From Isochrysis galbana (Eukaryota > Haptophyta > Isochrysidales > Isochrysidaceae), in assembly GCA_018136815.1 (NCBI GenBank), contig CM030934.1:4289587-4353586 (forward strand): a stretch of DNA of 64,000 nt, given 5' to 3'. A model generated the notes under the pieces. That model was given only the letters and a program-made list of their open reading frames with translations. It was not told where the DNA came from and did not search any database. Position 1 is the stretch's first letter. Each line of letters starts with the position of its first letter. Both the position numbers and the translations under genes were made by a program. Of the stretch, positions 1 to 10,155 are shown in pieces.

Positions 1-1
1 G

Positions 2-157
2 GACGCTAGAGACACGAGGAACCACAGGCCTATCACGTTGCTCCAAACGGACTACAAAATCCTCGCGAAAGTCCTAGCCAACAGACTCCTTGAGTTGGGT
101 GAACCGCTATATGGAAAGAAATTGAAGGAAAACGCAGAAGATGTTACTAGACACTAG
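2..157 (+). pseudogene. LINE reverse-transcriptase fragment
   Basis: An open frame from base 2 to a TAG at 155-157 reads through NHRPITLLQTDYKILAKVLA. This is the conserved block near the start of non-LTR retrotransposon reverse transcriptases (N-x-R-P-I-T-L-L-x-x-x-Y-K-I-x-x-K). Homology is convincing only to about base 105; the remaining residues do not look like RT. The 5' part lies outside the window and there is no catalytic YADD block downstream. It is therefore a truncated piece, probably of the same LINE family whose endonuclease half lies at 60.9-61.8 kb; that link is inference. Confidence 0.75.
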
Positions 158-384
158 ACACAAGGGAGTAATGAACCAGCCAAGCCCGAGCGAAAGATAA
201 AGCCACAGTCTCCCGCCCCCTCCACTCCAACTCCTGGCCGAGGCAGTGCGCGCGGCCTCCCCGGAACCGGCTCTCCACTAAAGAGGGAACTGGGGAAGGG
301 GGAGGGGGTTGTTAGTTAGGGGTTAATTAAGGTTGGGTAGAAGGGAGGTCCACAAGCACACTGCCTCACGCCGCACGAGTAGCG

Positions 385-640
385 GTGATTTTTAAAGAAG
401 ATTTTTTTTTACAATGGGTGAATGAAGGGCTAAATAAGCTCCCTATGGCTTCCGGTAGAATGGATCAGCAAAACAAATTGGGGGTTCTCCGGCGAAATTT
501 TCGAAAACTACCGAATTTCAGGCCATCGAAGGCGGTGCGCGAAATGCAATCGGGCCCCCCTCCGGTATATTTTTGTGAGGCCTTTCATGCGAGGCACAAA
601 CATCGAATAGCGAGGAAACTTGTGATGCCAGCTCACTGGG
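385..640 (+). repeat. diverged copy of the LINE 5' region
   Basis: Blocks in this stretch match, with many substitutions, the sequence at 59130-59300 that precedes the intact LINE ORF1. Shared blocks include CTAAATAA.CTCCCT, a run reading AAATTGGGGGT.CTCC, and a following AATTTCAG block. The open frame here has no family resemblance and is not called as a gene. Confidence 0.5.
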
Positions 641-1138
641 TTCACAAGGCCTGGGTCTATGAACACTGGAGCATAAGTCATACTATGACGTCATACTCAT
701 ATTTTTAGACTTGAATGTGTACGAAAGTATCGCACAAAACTCAAGGCGACGCTCACGTGAACCGTTAGTCACCGAGGGCTAGAGCAGCTAACTTGGCACC
801 GCTACCAGGCAGGCGGCGTGCACTAGTTTGTTCATCCAATTCGACTACTGACAGCACAAAACGTTGAATCGAGTTATGCTGCCCTAGTAGCCGAGCCAAT
901 TGCCTCTCTACCCTTCGCTTTTTGCCACAGTGCTTTGCGCTCATGCTGCTGTATTGCTGGCTGCCGCAGACACGCAACTCATGACAACCAAGACCGATGA
1001 CCTCAGGCACGCTACCAAGCTCCCTGATCACACCGAATCTATATTGAGAGCCAGCACCCACACGAGGCTAGAAGTTCGCGATCACCGGCAAATGATAGGT
1101 GCGAACCGCGAGACGGAGCGCTCGACTCCCAAATGAGC
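641..1138. other. no gene recognised
   Basis: Mixed-composition sequence downstream of the oxygenase gene. Short overlapping frames on both strands show no motif. It probably holds the 3' untranslated region of the minus-strand gene ending at 1139. Confidence 0.4.
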
Positions 1139-2257
1139 TCACTCAGGCGGAGGCAAGTAGTACAAGATGTCACTGCGAAGCACGTATTTGGGCACTGCGC
1201 CTTTTCCGGCAGAAGGTGTTTGAAAATTCTGAGGCCTCGATTTTCCTAGGCCTTTCTTCTCCTTTCGCCTTGCCGCACGGGAACGTTGCTTGGGGGGTGC
1301 ACCAGCTCCAAAGCCTCCGTTCGCACGGTCCGCGCCCAACGGCTCCCCCACCCGAGTGCGCGGGAAGCACGGCCGCCCCTCGTGGAGAAGGGCGTTTTCG
1401 GATGGAACGACGTCGGGTCGACCGAGAGAGAAGGATTGGCCAAAGCAAAGTGCGTCGCCCGCAACGGGCGCAACGCTGACCTCGCCACCATCTTCCGGCA
1501 GGAGCACCGTCTCGCCCCCATCGAACCCATCGCTCAAGTAAAGTAGCAACGAAAGGTGCGAGACCCTGTCTCCTGGACTCCATGCCCACCCATCCTCCTC
1601 TCGCTCGCCGTATGTCCAGCCATCGTACTGCAACACGGGTGGCTCGCTGGACAGGTTCTCGACTCCACATTCTTTTAGCAGGAGCTTTGAGCCGGGCCAG
1701 ACCTCATCATAGTGGGGTGCGAAACGGTCTGCGCCATCAGGCTCGTATCTGTACAAGCGGCAGCGAGCGTTGATACCGGCCAGCCGGTACGTGCCTTCCG
1801 GCGCACCGTCGCAGCGTCTCACCCATGGAGTGCCAACCTCACCTGAGCCGCCGCCCAGCATATGGCGGAGTGCCTCCAGCCGCAACAGCTCCTCGCGGCG
1901 CTCGCGCGTAGCCTCGTGCCGGTGCACGCAGACGGCACGCGGAACATGGGCGGCGATGCGCTTAGAGAGCTCCTCGCAGAGGTCGTCGTGCAGCGCCCAT
2001 GAGAGCGCTCCATTCTTGCGGTCACCACTCTCATCGGCCGCCGTCTGCACGAAGCCCATGTCATCTGCGATCTGCACCATCTGAGCCGCCTCTCGGCGCG
2101 AGAGGAGCGAACGGATGCGAAGCACACCGAGCGCTGAGCAGGCCGGCTCATCGAGCAGCCGAGTCCGTGGGCTGTCCCTCAGCCGGAAAGAGGGAGCACA
2201 CCAGAGCCCCTCGGCAGGTAAGTGGAGAGGGTTTGCAGTGAGGCAACGCAGCACCAT
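1139..2257 (-). CDS. prolyl-4-hydroxylase-type 2OG-Fe(II) oxygenase
   Basis: About 372 residues from the first ATG; the frame extends further 5' without an ATG. The C-terminal half carries the P4H double-stranded beta-helix: LYRYEPDGADRFAPHYDE supplies the HxD iron ligands (about H182, D184). SLLLYLSDGFDGGET is the core strand, ALLHEG supplies the distal His (about H292), and KYVLRSDILY supplies the basic 2-oxoglutarate contact (about K357). The family hydroxylates proline or other side chains using 2OG, Fe(II) and O2. No signal peptide is obvious, so location is open. Oddly, about 65 residues separate the distal His from the Lys, where about 10 is usual. The extra piece is Arg/Lys-rich and may be an unspliced multiple-of-three intron (acceptor GGCGCAG just before the PKYVL codons, several possible GT donors). 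A GA-rich coding-strand tract lies directly upstream. Confidence 0.8.
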   Translation of the reverse strand: MVLRCLTANPLHLPAEGLWCAPSFRLRDSPRTRLLDEPACSALGVLRIRSLLSRREAAQMVQIADDMGFVQTAADESGDRKNGALSWALHDDLCEELSKRIAAHVPRAVCVHRHEATRERREELLRLEALRHMLGGGSGEVGTPWVRRCDGAPEGTYRLAGINARCRLYRYEPDGADRFAPHYDEVWPGSKLLLKECGVENLSSEPPVLQYDGWTYGEREEDGWAWSPGDRVSHLSLLLYLSDGFDGGETVLLPEDGGEVSVAPVAGDALCFGQSFSLGRPDVVPSENALLHEGRPCFPRTRVGEPLGADRANGGFGAGAPPKQRSRAARRKEKKGLGKSRPQNFQTPSAGKGAVPKYVLRSDILYYLPPPE

Positions 2258-2314
2258 GTTGCGGTGGTTGATGGTGCGGTTGGGGGGTTGGGAGGGGGGG
2301 CGCACTCTCTCGCT

Positions 2315-2480
2315 GTCTGCCTCCCTCTCTCTGTCTCTCTCAGTCTGTCTCTCTCAATCTGTCTCTCTCCGTCTCTCTCCGTCTCTCTCCGTCTCTCTCT
2401 GTCTCTCTCCGTCCCTCTCTCCGTCTCCCCCCCCCCCCCCCCTCCCCGTCTCTCTCTTTCCGTCTCTCTTATTTAATCGC
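2315..2480. repeat. CT/CCGTCT microsatellite with C-run
   Basis: The plus strand is a run of CTCTGTCTCTCTCCGTCT units ending in about 15 consecutive C. It begins about 60 bases upstream of the oxygenase ATG. Open frames in it encode only Ser/Leu/Pro runs and are not genes. Confidence 0.9.
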
Positions 2481-3125
2481 ACCCGCCGCACTCGGTCGGA
2501 GTGAGAAGGAAGACCGTCACAGAGCGAGAAGAGAGAGAAGAGAGGAGGCGCGGAGGAGGGAAAGAGAGCCGCTATCGACGAACGAAGAATAAACCGATGG
2601 GTGTGAAAAGAAAATGTCGACTGTGTCGACTAGAGTATAGAATAATAAACCCTACTCTGCACTCGGTACTCGTACGTAAGAGTACTTGCATGCGCACATA
2701 CAAGGCCGGGACAATAGTATTTGCGTCCGTCCGGCACAAACACCTTCTGCCCCCTTCTCCGGAGCGCAAAAGCTCAGCTCATGCGAGATGTAGATGCTAG
2801 AAGCTAGAAGGCAGAGTCTCGGGGTGACGGACAGGTCCCCCGGAGGGGAATTGGAGGCTAACGAGGCGCCTTCCCCATGTGAACTTAGTATAAACTTAGT
2901 GAATCACGGACTTGTAGACATTAAATATTGACTTATGATTCTCAATAATTACTGGTTAACCCGGGTATTGCTACATATACATAGGAAATCTCGTGATCTC
3001 GTGATTCTTGATTCAGGTGATTGCATAAAACTTTTCAATAAAATACTTTACTCTACTCTAGAGAGATATGGACGCCATTCATTGAGAGAGAGAGAGAGAA
3101 CTCACACAAAGAATATGAAGGGAGA
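2481..3125. other. intergenic, with a partial interspersed repeat
   Basis: No gene recognised. Bases about 2825-2905 (CCCCGGAGGGGAATTGG through GTATAAACTTAGT) are a partial copy, in reverse orientation, of the repeat at 15591-16100 and mark the TATAAACTTAGT end of that family. The sequence after 2905 is AT-rich. Confidence 0.55.
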
Positions 3126-3270
3126 GAAAGTAATCTTTTGGCGGGCTGCGTTCCTGAGTCTCTCATCTCTCCCTGTATTCTCACTCTTTTCGTCTCCCTT
3201 CCTTCTACCCCTCCCCCCTCTCGGCCATGAAAACATAGTGACCCGATGCCCACCAAAAGATTACTTTTGG
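3126..3270. repeat. short inverted repeat
   Basis: AAAGTAATCTTTTGG at about 3127-3143 is matched in reverse complement by CCAAAAGATTACTTT at about 3251-3265, with about 100 bases between the arms. It could be a remnant of a small foldback element or a transcript hairpin. Confidence 0.6.
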
Positions 3271-3318
3271 CTCCTCGGCCGTCGATGCCACTGTACTACG
3301 TCGCGAAATAGAGAATAG

Positions 3319-3445
3319 CGCAGAGAGAGAGAGGGGGGTGGGTGGGGGTGGGGGGGGGGGGGGAGAGAGAGGGAGAGGGAGAGGGAGAGGAGAGAAAGAA
3401 AAAGGGAGAGAGAGAAGAGGGAAGAGAAGACGGAGGGAAAGAAAC
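3319..3445. repeat. GA-rich tract with G-run
   Basis: Mostly G and A on the plus strand, including about 12 consecutive G near 3350. It sits immediately upstream of the ATG at 3477 and probably falls in the promoter or 5' untranslated region of that gene. Confidence 0.85.
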
Positions 3446-3476
3446 GAGAGAGGCTCTGTGTGGTTGTGGGGTGTCA

Positions 3477-4842
3477 ATGGCAGCCGATTCGCTCGTCCGG
3501 CTCATTCGGCGAGAGGTGGGGACGGCGTGGGTCTTTCGACAGGACGAGACGCTTGCCTGCCGCCCAGGCGCGCCAGAGCCCGCACTCGCACTTCCGGACA
3601 ATGAGCGGCTCGACGATTCAGGGCATACGGTTGCTGCAGTAGGAGTGAGCGAGGGAGAGAGAGGAGTCAGCGGAGGCCCAGGGACTCGCCACGGCTGCAG
3701 CTGCTTGGCGACCAGGCCGGCTGAGTCGGTGGCCAAGCCATTGGACCACTCGAAGCGCGCCGCCCGGCTTCCTTCCGCTCCCACTTGTGCCGGCATGAAG
3801 TTTGTAGAAGCGCCGACAGTGCCGCAGTCGGAGATGCCGTGCGTAGGCACGCTGCGTTGGGATGAGGAGAAGAAGTTCCCGCCGCTTCCTCCCTTTCCCG
3901 CTAATCTATCGCGCGAGACGGCCATCTCTCAATTGCTCGGCGGTTGGCGGGCCTATCTCGAAGGACGGCTTCCATCTGACCCCTCAGGCTCCATCTGTGT
4001 TGAGCCACCTATGCTCGATGGCCTCTCGTACCCTCTGTCCCTACTGCTCTCCATGCGTGCGCTCGGCTTGTTGGCTTCAAATCGCAGCGCCCAGCTCAAA
4101 CGGATTCTTGTGATCGGTGCCTCGTCAAGGGCTGAAGAACGCCTGGTGTGCTGTCCTTATGTAAACCCCATCCCACCTCTATGCATGACCTCAATCCATG
4201 TTTGGCTGACCTCAGGTGCGCCATTCCAAATACTGGGCCGAGCTGTGTCACTTTTTACCTACACGCATCGATGGCTTGCCCTTAGAGCTCTTCTTTGTCG
4301 GCCCCGAGATCGATGAGAATCTGCATCGAAAAGAGGCCAAGTTAGGTCCGGGCGTTGTTGCCAACCGCTTCCGAGGAACTTTGGGGGCGCTGCTGGCATC
4401 GGACCCTTCTATCTGTCGGGATGACACGTTGATCGTCGGATTCAATACGGGGATGGGTTCCGGTCTCTGGCCACTCATGCGCTCTTGGCTTCCTGACCTG
4501 CTCGCGATTCTGCGGGGTGGCTTCATTGCGCTCTTCACATGCGCAAACGACTTTTCGGATCTTCGAGGCGAGACGCTCGTATGGGAATTGCTCGGCGCCC
4601 GCATGCTCATGGCGCCGCAGCGGAATCCCTTCAAGGCGGCAACCATCGTGCACGAGCCGCCAGCGAGCGTGCTCGCCCATCCTGAATGGTCGTGCTCGAG
4701 CTGCTTTGTGTATGCTATTTGCGGGCGGAAAGAGAAAGCGCCGGCGTTGCCTGAGCTAGGCCGAGAGACCCAACTCGAAAAGCAACTGCTCAAACTTGCA
4801 TGCGAGCACAAGCGAACGCAAGAGCCATCGCCCATGCCGTGA
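3477..4842 (+). CDS. MSS51 C-terminal-domain-like protein, two exons
   Basis: Model: exons 3477-4145 and 4216-4842, with a 70 bp phase-0 intron (donor CTG|GTGTGC, acceptor CTCAG|GTGCGC), about 431 residues. The splice joins RILVIGASSRAEERL to VRHSKYWAELCHFLP, restoring one continuous domain. The order ILVIGAS..AE, YW.EL, LELFFVGPEI, then DDTLIVGFNTGMGSGLW is the pattern of the C-terminal domain of MSS51 / zf-MYND-type mitochondrial splicing suppressor proteins. That domain is found in fungal COX1 translation factors and in many protists and animals. No MYND zinc finger is visible in the first 100 residues, which are low in conservation, so calling it a mitochondrial translation factor would go too far. 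The start is the first ATG after the GA tract, in frame with the domain. Confidence 0.7.
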
Positions 4843-6421
4843 TTCTTGAGAGTGCGTAGGCCCACGCGCCAGGTTTGCAAACGAGGATTGACAGGTGCAC
4901 ATGATGGTGATTGTGGTGACAAAGAGAATAAGTCTTTCGTTGTTTGTCTCTAGTTCTCTACCTCTACTGCTCTATACCCGGCTCGTGATCTTCAATTTTT
5001 AAAAACTGTATTATATGAACACCGCACACGCGGCTCCCCCGTGCACTACTAGGGGGATTGGCATGAAGGGCTTAGATATGGTCCGGTGGTCGCCCCCCCC
5101 CCCCCCCCCGGCGATCCGTCCGGTGGTCGCCCCCCCCCCCCCCCCCCCCCCGGCGGCCCGGCGGCCCGTCCCCCCCTTCCTCCTGCACCTACAATAAGAA
5201 AATTATGCAACTGGGAATATGGGGCCCTGCACTGAGCCGCTGGCCGATGCTGCACGCATCAACGCAGGACGCAGGTGAAGGCGCGGGTGAAGATGTCCCC
5301 GCGGGCCCTGCGGAGACCCTCGCAGAGCCCGGGGGCGGGCGTGCGGGGCATCAGAGCGCCTCAGCCTCAGCATGGATGATGGATGTGCAATCATGGCCGC
5401 GGCTTGGGCTCGTTCCGAAGCCGATGAGGTAGCGTTCCGCACTCCGCACTCCTAGGGTCTAGGGTCTAGGGTTGCAGTTGCAGGAGTGCTGCAGCGACCA
5501 ACGGCCCAAATGCTACTGGCGAAGCAGGGGTCGCCGTTCGCGCGCGAGAGAGATCTAGATGGTCCGTCCCCCCGGCAGGTCAGCTAGTTAGTTTGTGAAT
5601 CCCCCTCCCGACGCCCAAATAAATACCAAATATGGAGCAAGTAATACACAAGCGAAATAGCTATTTGCTATTTGAAATATAGTGAAATATGCTGAAATGT
5701 GAAATATGAAATATGCATACGCATACGCACGAACATGAAAATGAAAAATATAAATATTATAATGATATACTACATAATTTGGAAGGTTGACCCAAATATG
5801 TAGTTCAAAATGTCACATATTTTGACCAAGGCCTACTTGCTACTTGTTGGCGAAGATTTTCGTGGCGGTGGCGGCAGGTGGCCCCGCCCCGGGGGCCGGA
5901 GGGTTTTGGGGCATCGCGCCACGGTCAAAAAATGCAGCCCCGCCCTTACTTATCAGTAGTTATAAAAGCCCCTGTTTGACCGCCCTACATCGAGGCACAA
6001 GGCCAGACAATTCCAGCGCGAGCGCAAACAAACATAGAACATAGCGCGAGCGAGTGGGATGCTGGGACGGACCTGGCTGGGTCACGAGCCGGACAATCCG
6101 GACAGTTCGTGCATCTATCGCAACCGGCGGCCCCGAAAAAATGCCAGGATGTCTGAGATCTGACATGGACTTTAGCGGAATATCTCATCTCTATTTTCAC
6201 ATGCGAAACTCATTTGTCAACACATGCCCAGAAAACACATACCCCGACGCGAGTGCGCATTCCGTGGCGGCCATGGGCGTGCGTGCGCTACGTGCAAATG
6301 GATTGGCGAAAGGAGAAGGCTGGTGCCATGTGCAGGGGATTGCTAAACGAGTCCACCACCGGCATCATGTACCATCACTGCCACATTAAAACCGTACCCG
6401 CAAATATCTCTTCTACGGCTT
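4843..6421. other. intergenic; C-run repeat and AT-rich patch
   Basis: No gene recognised. Bases 5080-5180 hold two copies of a CCGGTGGTCG unit, each followed by a run of roughly 17-22 C. Bases 5630-5830 are unusually AT-rich with GAAATATG-type short repeats. A TATAAAAG string at 5960 resembles a TATA box, but no gene start follows it convincingly. Short frames at 5844-6389 lack motifs. Confidence 0.45.
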
Positions 6422-7386
6422 CTACACGGCCTTCGGCTTGGAGGGGGCCAACATGCGACGAGCTTTCCTTACAATAAGCATGAACCAGTAGACGTTTAGT
6501 CCAATGGGCATTGGGACGGTGAAGAAGCCCAATAATCTGTCTGGGACGTTCATGCACCCCGGTGACAAAATTGTGGAGTAGTAAAGCATCAGCAACCACG
6601 GGATAGTGACAATGCGCGTCAGGAAGAAGGAGAGCGCCCAGCTGCCCCCGACAATCCCCTCGGCGGTAGAGCCACCTATCTTGCCCTTGTTAATGATGAG
6701 AAAAATGGCCTGTGTTCGAGAGATGGGTTCGGGCGTGCAAAGCGAGTGAAAGATCGGGGACTATCGCAGGCTCATAGCTATCAGCCCCTCCTTGCATGCA
6801 GTTCGCACGGTCTGCAGTGATAGGCTGCGCTTGCCTGTCCTATGTTGGTGAGCTCTGTGAAGAGGAAGAAACCAACGAACATGACGGCGCGGTCGGAGGC
6901 AATGCAGTATGGCCAGACGATGACAGAGATGACGTGATGGATCCACATCAGAAGCGTGCCACTCTTCCCCATCTCTTCCTCGCAATACTTGGCGTACACG
7001 GCCATGACCAACGAATCGTACACAAAGTATCCACATGTGAATCCGGTGACCCACACAGCGAGCGGTGGCGCGCGGACGGTGCCGGCGTTGGGCTGTGCGG
7101 GACAGGCTTCGACGGGATAGTCTCCGGAGAAGAGCAGCTGGTACATCACGTACGTGGCGACCGGGCCTGAGACGAGTGCGTGCAGCCCGCTCGCGACGCA
7201 CTGCGCGACAAAGAAGCGGCGCGATTCACTCAGTGCTCCCATCTGTGCTGGAAAGAGGCGTGGCAGGAGGAAGCGGGCGGCGAAGAGGCAGAGAGCGAGT
7301 CCAACCATCGATCCGACACCGACGGTCGCCATCTGCCCTCCCACCTCCAGTCGTGCGCTGTATGGCTTGTCGAGGAGCCCCGCCAT
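6422..7386 (-). CDS. TLC-domain membrane protein, GC-AG intron
   Basis: Model: exon 1 7386-6835, exon 2 6709-6422, 279 residues. Exon 1 reads MAGLLDKPYSARLEV, then several hydrophobic helices including VTGFTCGYFVYDSLVM, WIHHVISVIVWPYCIA and FFLFTELTNIGQ. Exon 2 continues AIFLIINKGKIGG, SFFLTRIVTIPWLLMLYY and LNVYWFMLIVRKARRML. This matches the TRAM-LAG1-CLN8 (TLC) family of five-to-seven-helix ER or plasma-membrane proteins (TMEM56/TLCD-like). The WIHH block and the LTR block are its hallmarks. Ceramide-synthase activity is not implied, because the double-His Lag1 motif is not evident. The only donor giving this join is GACAG|GCAAGC, with acceptor GAACACAG|GCC: a GC-AG, phase-0 intron of 125 bp. 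The frame is open upstream of the chosen ATG, but that part is Pro/Arg low-complexity. Confidence 0.85.
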
Positions 7387-7399
7387 CTGGGCTCGGCGA

Positions 7400-7545
7400 G
7401 GCGCACTGTGGCGCGGGGGGGGGGCGGGGGGGAGGGGGCGGGGGGGGCGGGGGGGGCGGGGGGGGGGGGGGGCGTGGACGCGGAAGAAAATGCCGGTGGG
7501 GGAGGGAGTGGGAGAGAGAGTCGTGGTGGGAGAGGAGGGAGCGAG
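7400..7545. repeat. G-rich / GA-rich tract
   Basis: Long G runs interrupted by single C or A, then GGGAGAGAGAG. It lies just upstream of the TLC gene ATG, so it is C/CT-rich on that gene's coding strand. It has G-quadruplex potential. Frames through it encode only Gly or Pro/Arg runs. Confidence 0.85.
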
Positions 7546-8748
7546 TATTGTATGTACTAGTAATCTAAAAGTACCTCTCTTGGGGGGAGGACTGGCGGAG
7601 TGGTGGGGTAGGAGTAAAAGTATTCCTGCCCCTATGAAACCACGAAACCACAAACAAGCAGGGGCGGCTGCGGGGGGGGGAAGGATATATTGACTACTCT
7701 AAAGTAGAGAGGACGAACAATAGACTCTACAGGTCATGTACGGAGTAAAGTAGATAGAGTAGTGGGCACACGGAGCATATGTACGTAGCTATAAATGTAC
7801 TCCGACTATTGTCGATGGAGAGAGTTTTCGAAGGGTGGGCGCAGAGAGGAGGAGATCCGTCAACCGAGAGAGGGAGAGAAAGGGGTGGATGCAAGCCGAC
7901 TGCAGCGACGAGCTGGACGACGAGGAGAGTCAGCGTGGACGGCTGGCTGAGGACGTCGCGAGGGCGGCGCGCGAGCGGAATACGAGCGATGACTGCCCCT
8001 TCGCATGCGCCGCCGCATCGCCGGCGGGACGCACAGCGGCCGAGCAGCTTGAGCACTTGTGGGCAACACTTCTTGCAGAGCAGACTCCACTTGGCGTGCC
8101 GGTGGCCTGGCCCTCGCTCCGTTCCGTGCAGCAGGAGGCGATGCAGCGGCAAACATACGCTAACCTGCTCACATCGCGCGAAGATCTGCAGCCCCACTGC
8201 TGCAAGAACCTCTGCTCCGTGGGCATGGTTGCTAGAGCAGAGATCAAGTGGCACGGGGGTGGTGGCGGAGGGGCTGCCCATCGTTGGACCGGGCTCTTCA
8301 GCGGCGACTCTAGTGGAGAGGGCATCTTGCGCCTTTCTTCGGCAATTGCCTGCCCCACCGCAGACAAATCTCGGTTACCTGGAGCATTTCGCCTGGCCCT
8401 CCGAATGATGGTGGGGGACCTGGTGCACGCGACCCTCTTTCCGTGTGTGGCGTTCAAGGTGCCGCGCTCGAACTGGCCCTCAGGGAACCTCTGCTTCGCT
8501 GGGCGCAAAGTGGGACAAGCAAGCCCTTCTTTTTTTGTGTCGCCGCTTGCCACCCACCTCACTGAGAAGGCGTCGCCCATCCTGCGACCTCTGCTCAATG
8601 TATTCAGAAAACACACGGCATATCCCACGCACCTTGGACTCTCCGATTTTGCGAAGGCTACAAGGGATGGCGAGATCAGTGGAGATCCTCGGTTCCCCTG
8701 GGCTCTCGTTCTGGTGTCGACCGCGGAAGCTGCACAGAAGTCGATTGA
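7546..8748. other. unassigned region with long open frames on both strands
   Basis: After an AT-rich stretch (7546-7830), both strands stay open up to the gap at 8749. On the plus strand, bases 7879-8230 read like protein (SDELDDEESQRGRLAEDVA, then AEQLEHLWATLLAEQTPLG) but carry no known motif. The minus strand continues the frame of the Sfi1-like gene across the gap, ending at 7930, without any W-repeat. I cannot decide which strand, if either, is coding here. High GC content makes chance open frames common. Confidence 0.3.
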
Positions 8749-8848
8749 NNNNNNNNNNNNNNNNNNNNNNNNNNNNNNNNNNNNNNNNNNNNNNNNNNNN
8801 NNNNNNNNNNNNNNNNNNNNNNNNNNNNNNNNNNNNNNNNNNNNNNNN
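8749..8848. other. assembly gap (100 N)
   Basis: Exactly 100 N, the conventional placeholder for a gap of unknown size. It interrupts the Sfi1-like gene at its 3' side. Confidence 0.99.
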
Positions 8849-10155
8849 CAGCTCCAGCGACGCCATACCCCAAGAGCAATGAAGAGGGGATTGAGCAATG
8901 AGGTGCCGTGCGCGGCTACGCGGGTGGCATGTCCCTCGCTGGTACTAGCCATGCCCAATCCCATGTGCGCGCATGAGCAGCAAGTGTACGTTGTGTTTGT
9001 GGTGCTAAATGAAATCCCGTGAGTGCCCACCTCGTCGTTTGACAAGGTCGGTCGCGCTGCCTCATCAAGTCTGTCCAAGAATGACGACGGGACGCTCCCA
9101 TCCGCAGGGATGCTGCAGACATGCGTGGGCGACGGGTTGGTGAGAGGTGTTCCCATGACGTTGATCCCTGCGACCGTAACAAAACACCTGTTAGCAATCA
9201 ACGCCTGGAGCGAGCGCTCTTGCATCACGGACTTTCGCCGAAATTCGGTGTGCCGCGACCATCGTCGCAGCAAATGAAGTCGCAACCACAGCAGGGCTTT
9301 GTGTGCGAGCGCCTCTTTTTTGGCGTGTTTGGTCAGATGTGATCGCCAACACACCAACATGTAGGCCTGGGCTCGCCGGAGTGAGTTCTGGCAGTCTGCA
9401 ACATCAAGCCGTCTGAGAAGGTGGTTATAACCCCATCTGCGCATTGCCCACTTGAGCTGTGATAAACGCGTCAGTAAGGGAACGAGAAGGACGTCGCGCG
9501 CGTCGGCGAGCCCCATGCCACAGTGGGTCATATCCCTCCATCTGTGAAGGGCACGCCTTCTATACACACATGACGAATGGACAGCAGCTCTCGACTTCAG
9601 ATGTGGTTGCTCGCCGATCCACATGGCCATGTCATGCCAGCGCCAGAGCACGCTCTTCGCATTGCACCGAGCCCGCTCATGGGCAGCATTCATGGCGATT
9701 TCGAGGCAAGCCTGGCAATGTTCGCTCCTTGAGGCAGCATCTACCCACAGCATGAAGCCAATACTGAGCAAGCGCCTTCTGTGCAACCAGCTGCCAGCTT
9801 CGCAAAGCGACCGTATCCGGTCGACGTGACTGCCATTGCGACGCCAAGCGAGGATTGCGGCTGCAGTCCCAGTATACTCCCACCAGTCCCTAGCGTGCCG
9901 TAGCGCATGGTGATGCTTCACGTGCCGTTGCCACAGTGCAGTGGCCTCTGCCAGAGATGCTGTCACGAGCGGCGGAGGTGTGCGCATGTGCTCAAGCTGG
10001 CTGGAGTGATGGAAGAGTGGGCTGTGGAGTGTGGGCGATGCGTCGGGGGCGGGGGCGCTCAGTTCTGCCAGATGCACCTTCCTCGCCTCCTCCTCGGCGT
10101 GGCCGAGCAGCCGGCTGAGCCGAGCGTCGGCCTCCACCATCCAGCGGGAGGCCAT
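8849..10155 (-). CDS. Sfi1-like W-repeat (centrin-binding type) protein, partial
   Basis: The ATG at 10155 opens MASRWMVEADARLSRLL. From about residue 70 a Trp-centred helical repeat recurs every 30-45 residues: ATALWQRHV, AAILAWRRN, IGFMLWVDA, SVLWRWHDM, ALHRWRDM, KWAMRRWGY, LVCWRSHL, LLRRWSRH, and after a likely intron LGVWRRWS. This A/L-x-x-x-W pattern is that of Sfi1 repeats, each of which binds a centrin at basal bodies or spindle poles. Exon 1 probably ends at 9188 (ANR split by CAG|GTGTTTTG, phase 2). The stretch 9187 to about 8950 breaks the pattern and is probably an intron, with an acceptor near 8950. The 3' end is lost in the gap. Family assignment rests on periodicity, not a single motif, so it is moderate. 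Confidence 0.6.

Noticed and set aside
2190-2245. Strong CAG|GTAAGT-like donor on the plus strand
   Set aside because: Lies antisense to the oxygenase N-terminus and no plus-strand exon with a motif could be attached.
3296-3925. 209-codon minus-strand frame
   Set aside because: Antisense to exon 1 of the MSS51-like gene; its C-terminal part is the GA tract.
5950-6044. TATAAAAG promoter driving a short ORF
   Set aside because: The downstream frame has no motif and the region shows no other gene signal.
7065-7700. Plus-strand Gly-rich frames opposite the TLC gene
   Set aside because: Antisense to a well-supported TLC domain and driven by the G-rich tract.
7835-9022. 395-codon plus-strand frame running through the gap opposite the Sfi1-like gene
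   Set aside because: Contains 34 unknown residues from N, no motif, and much of it is antisense to the W-repeat gene. Only the 7879-8230 part looked protein-like and is mentioned as unassigned.
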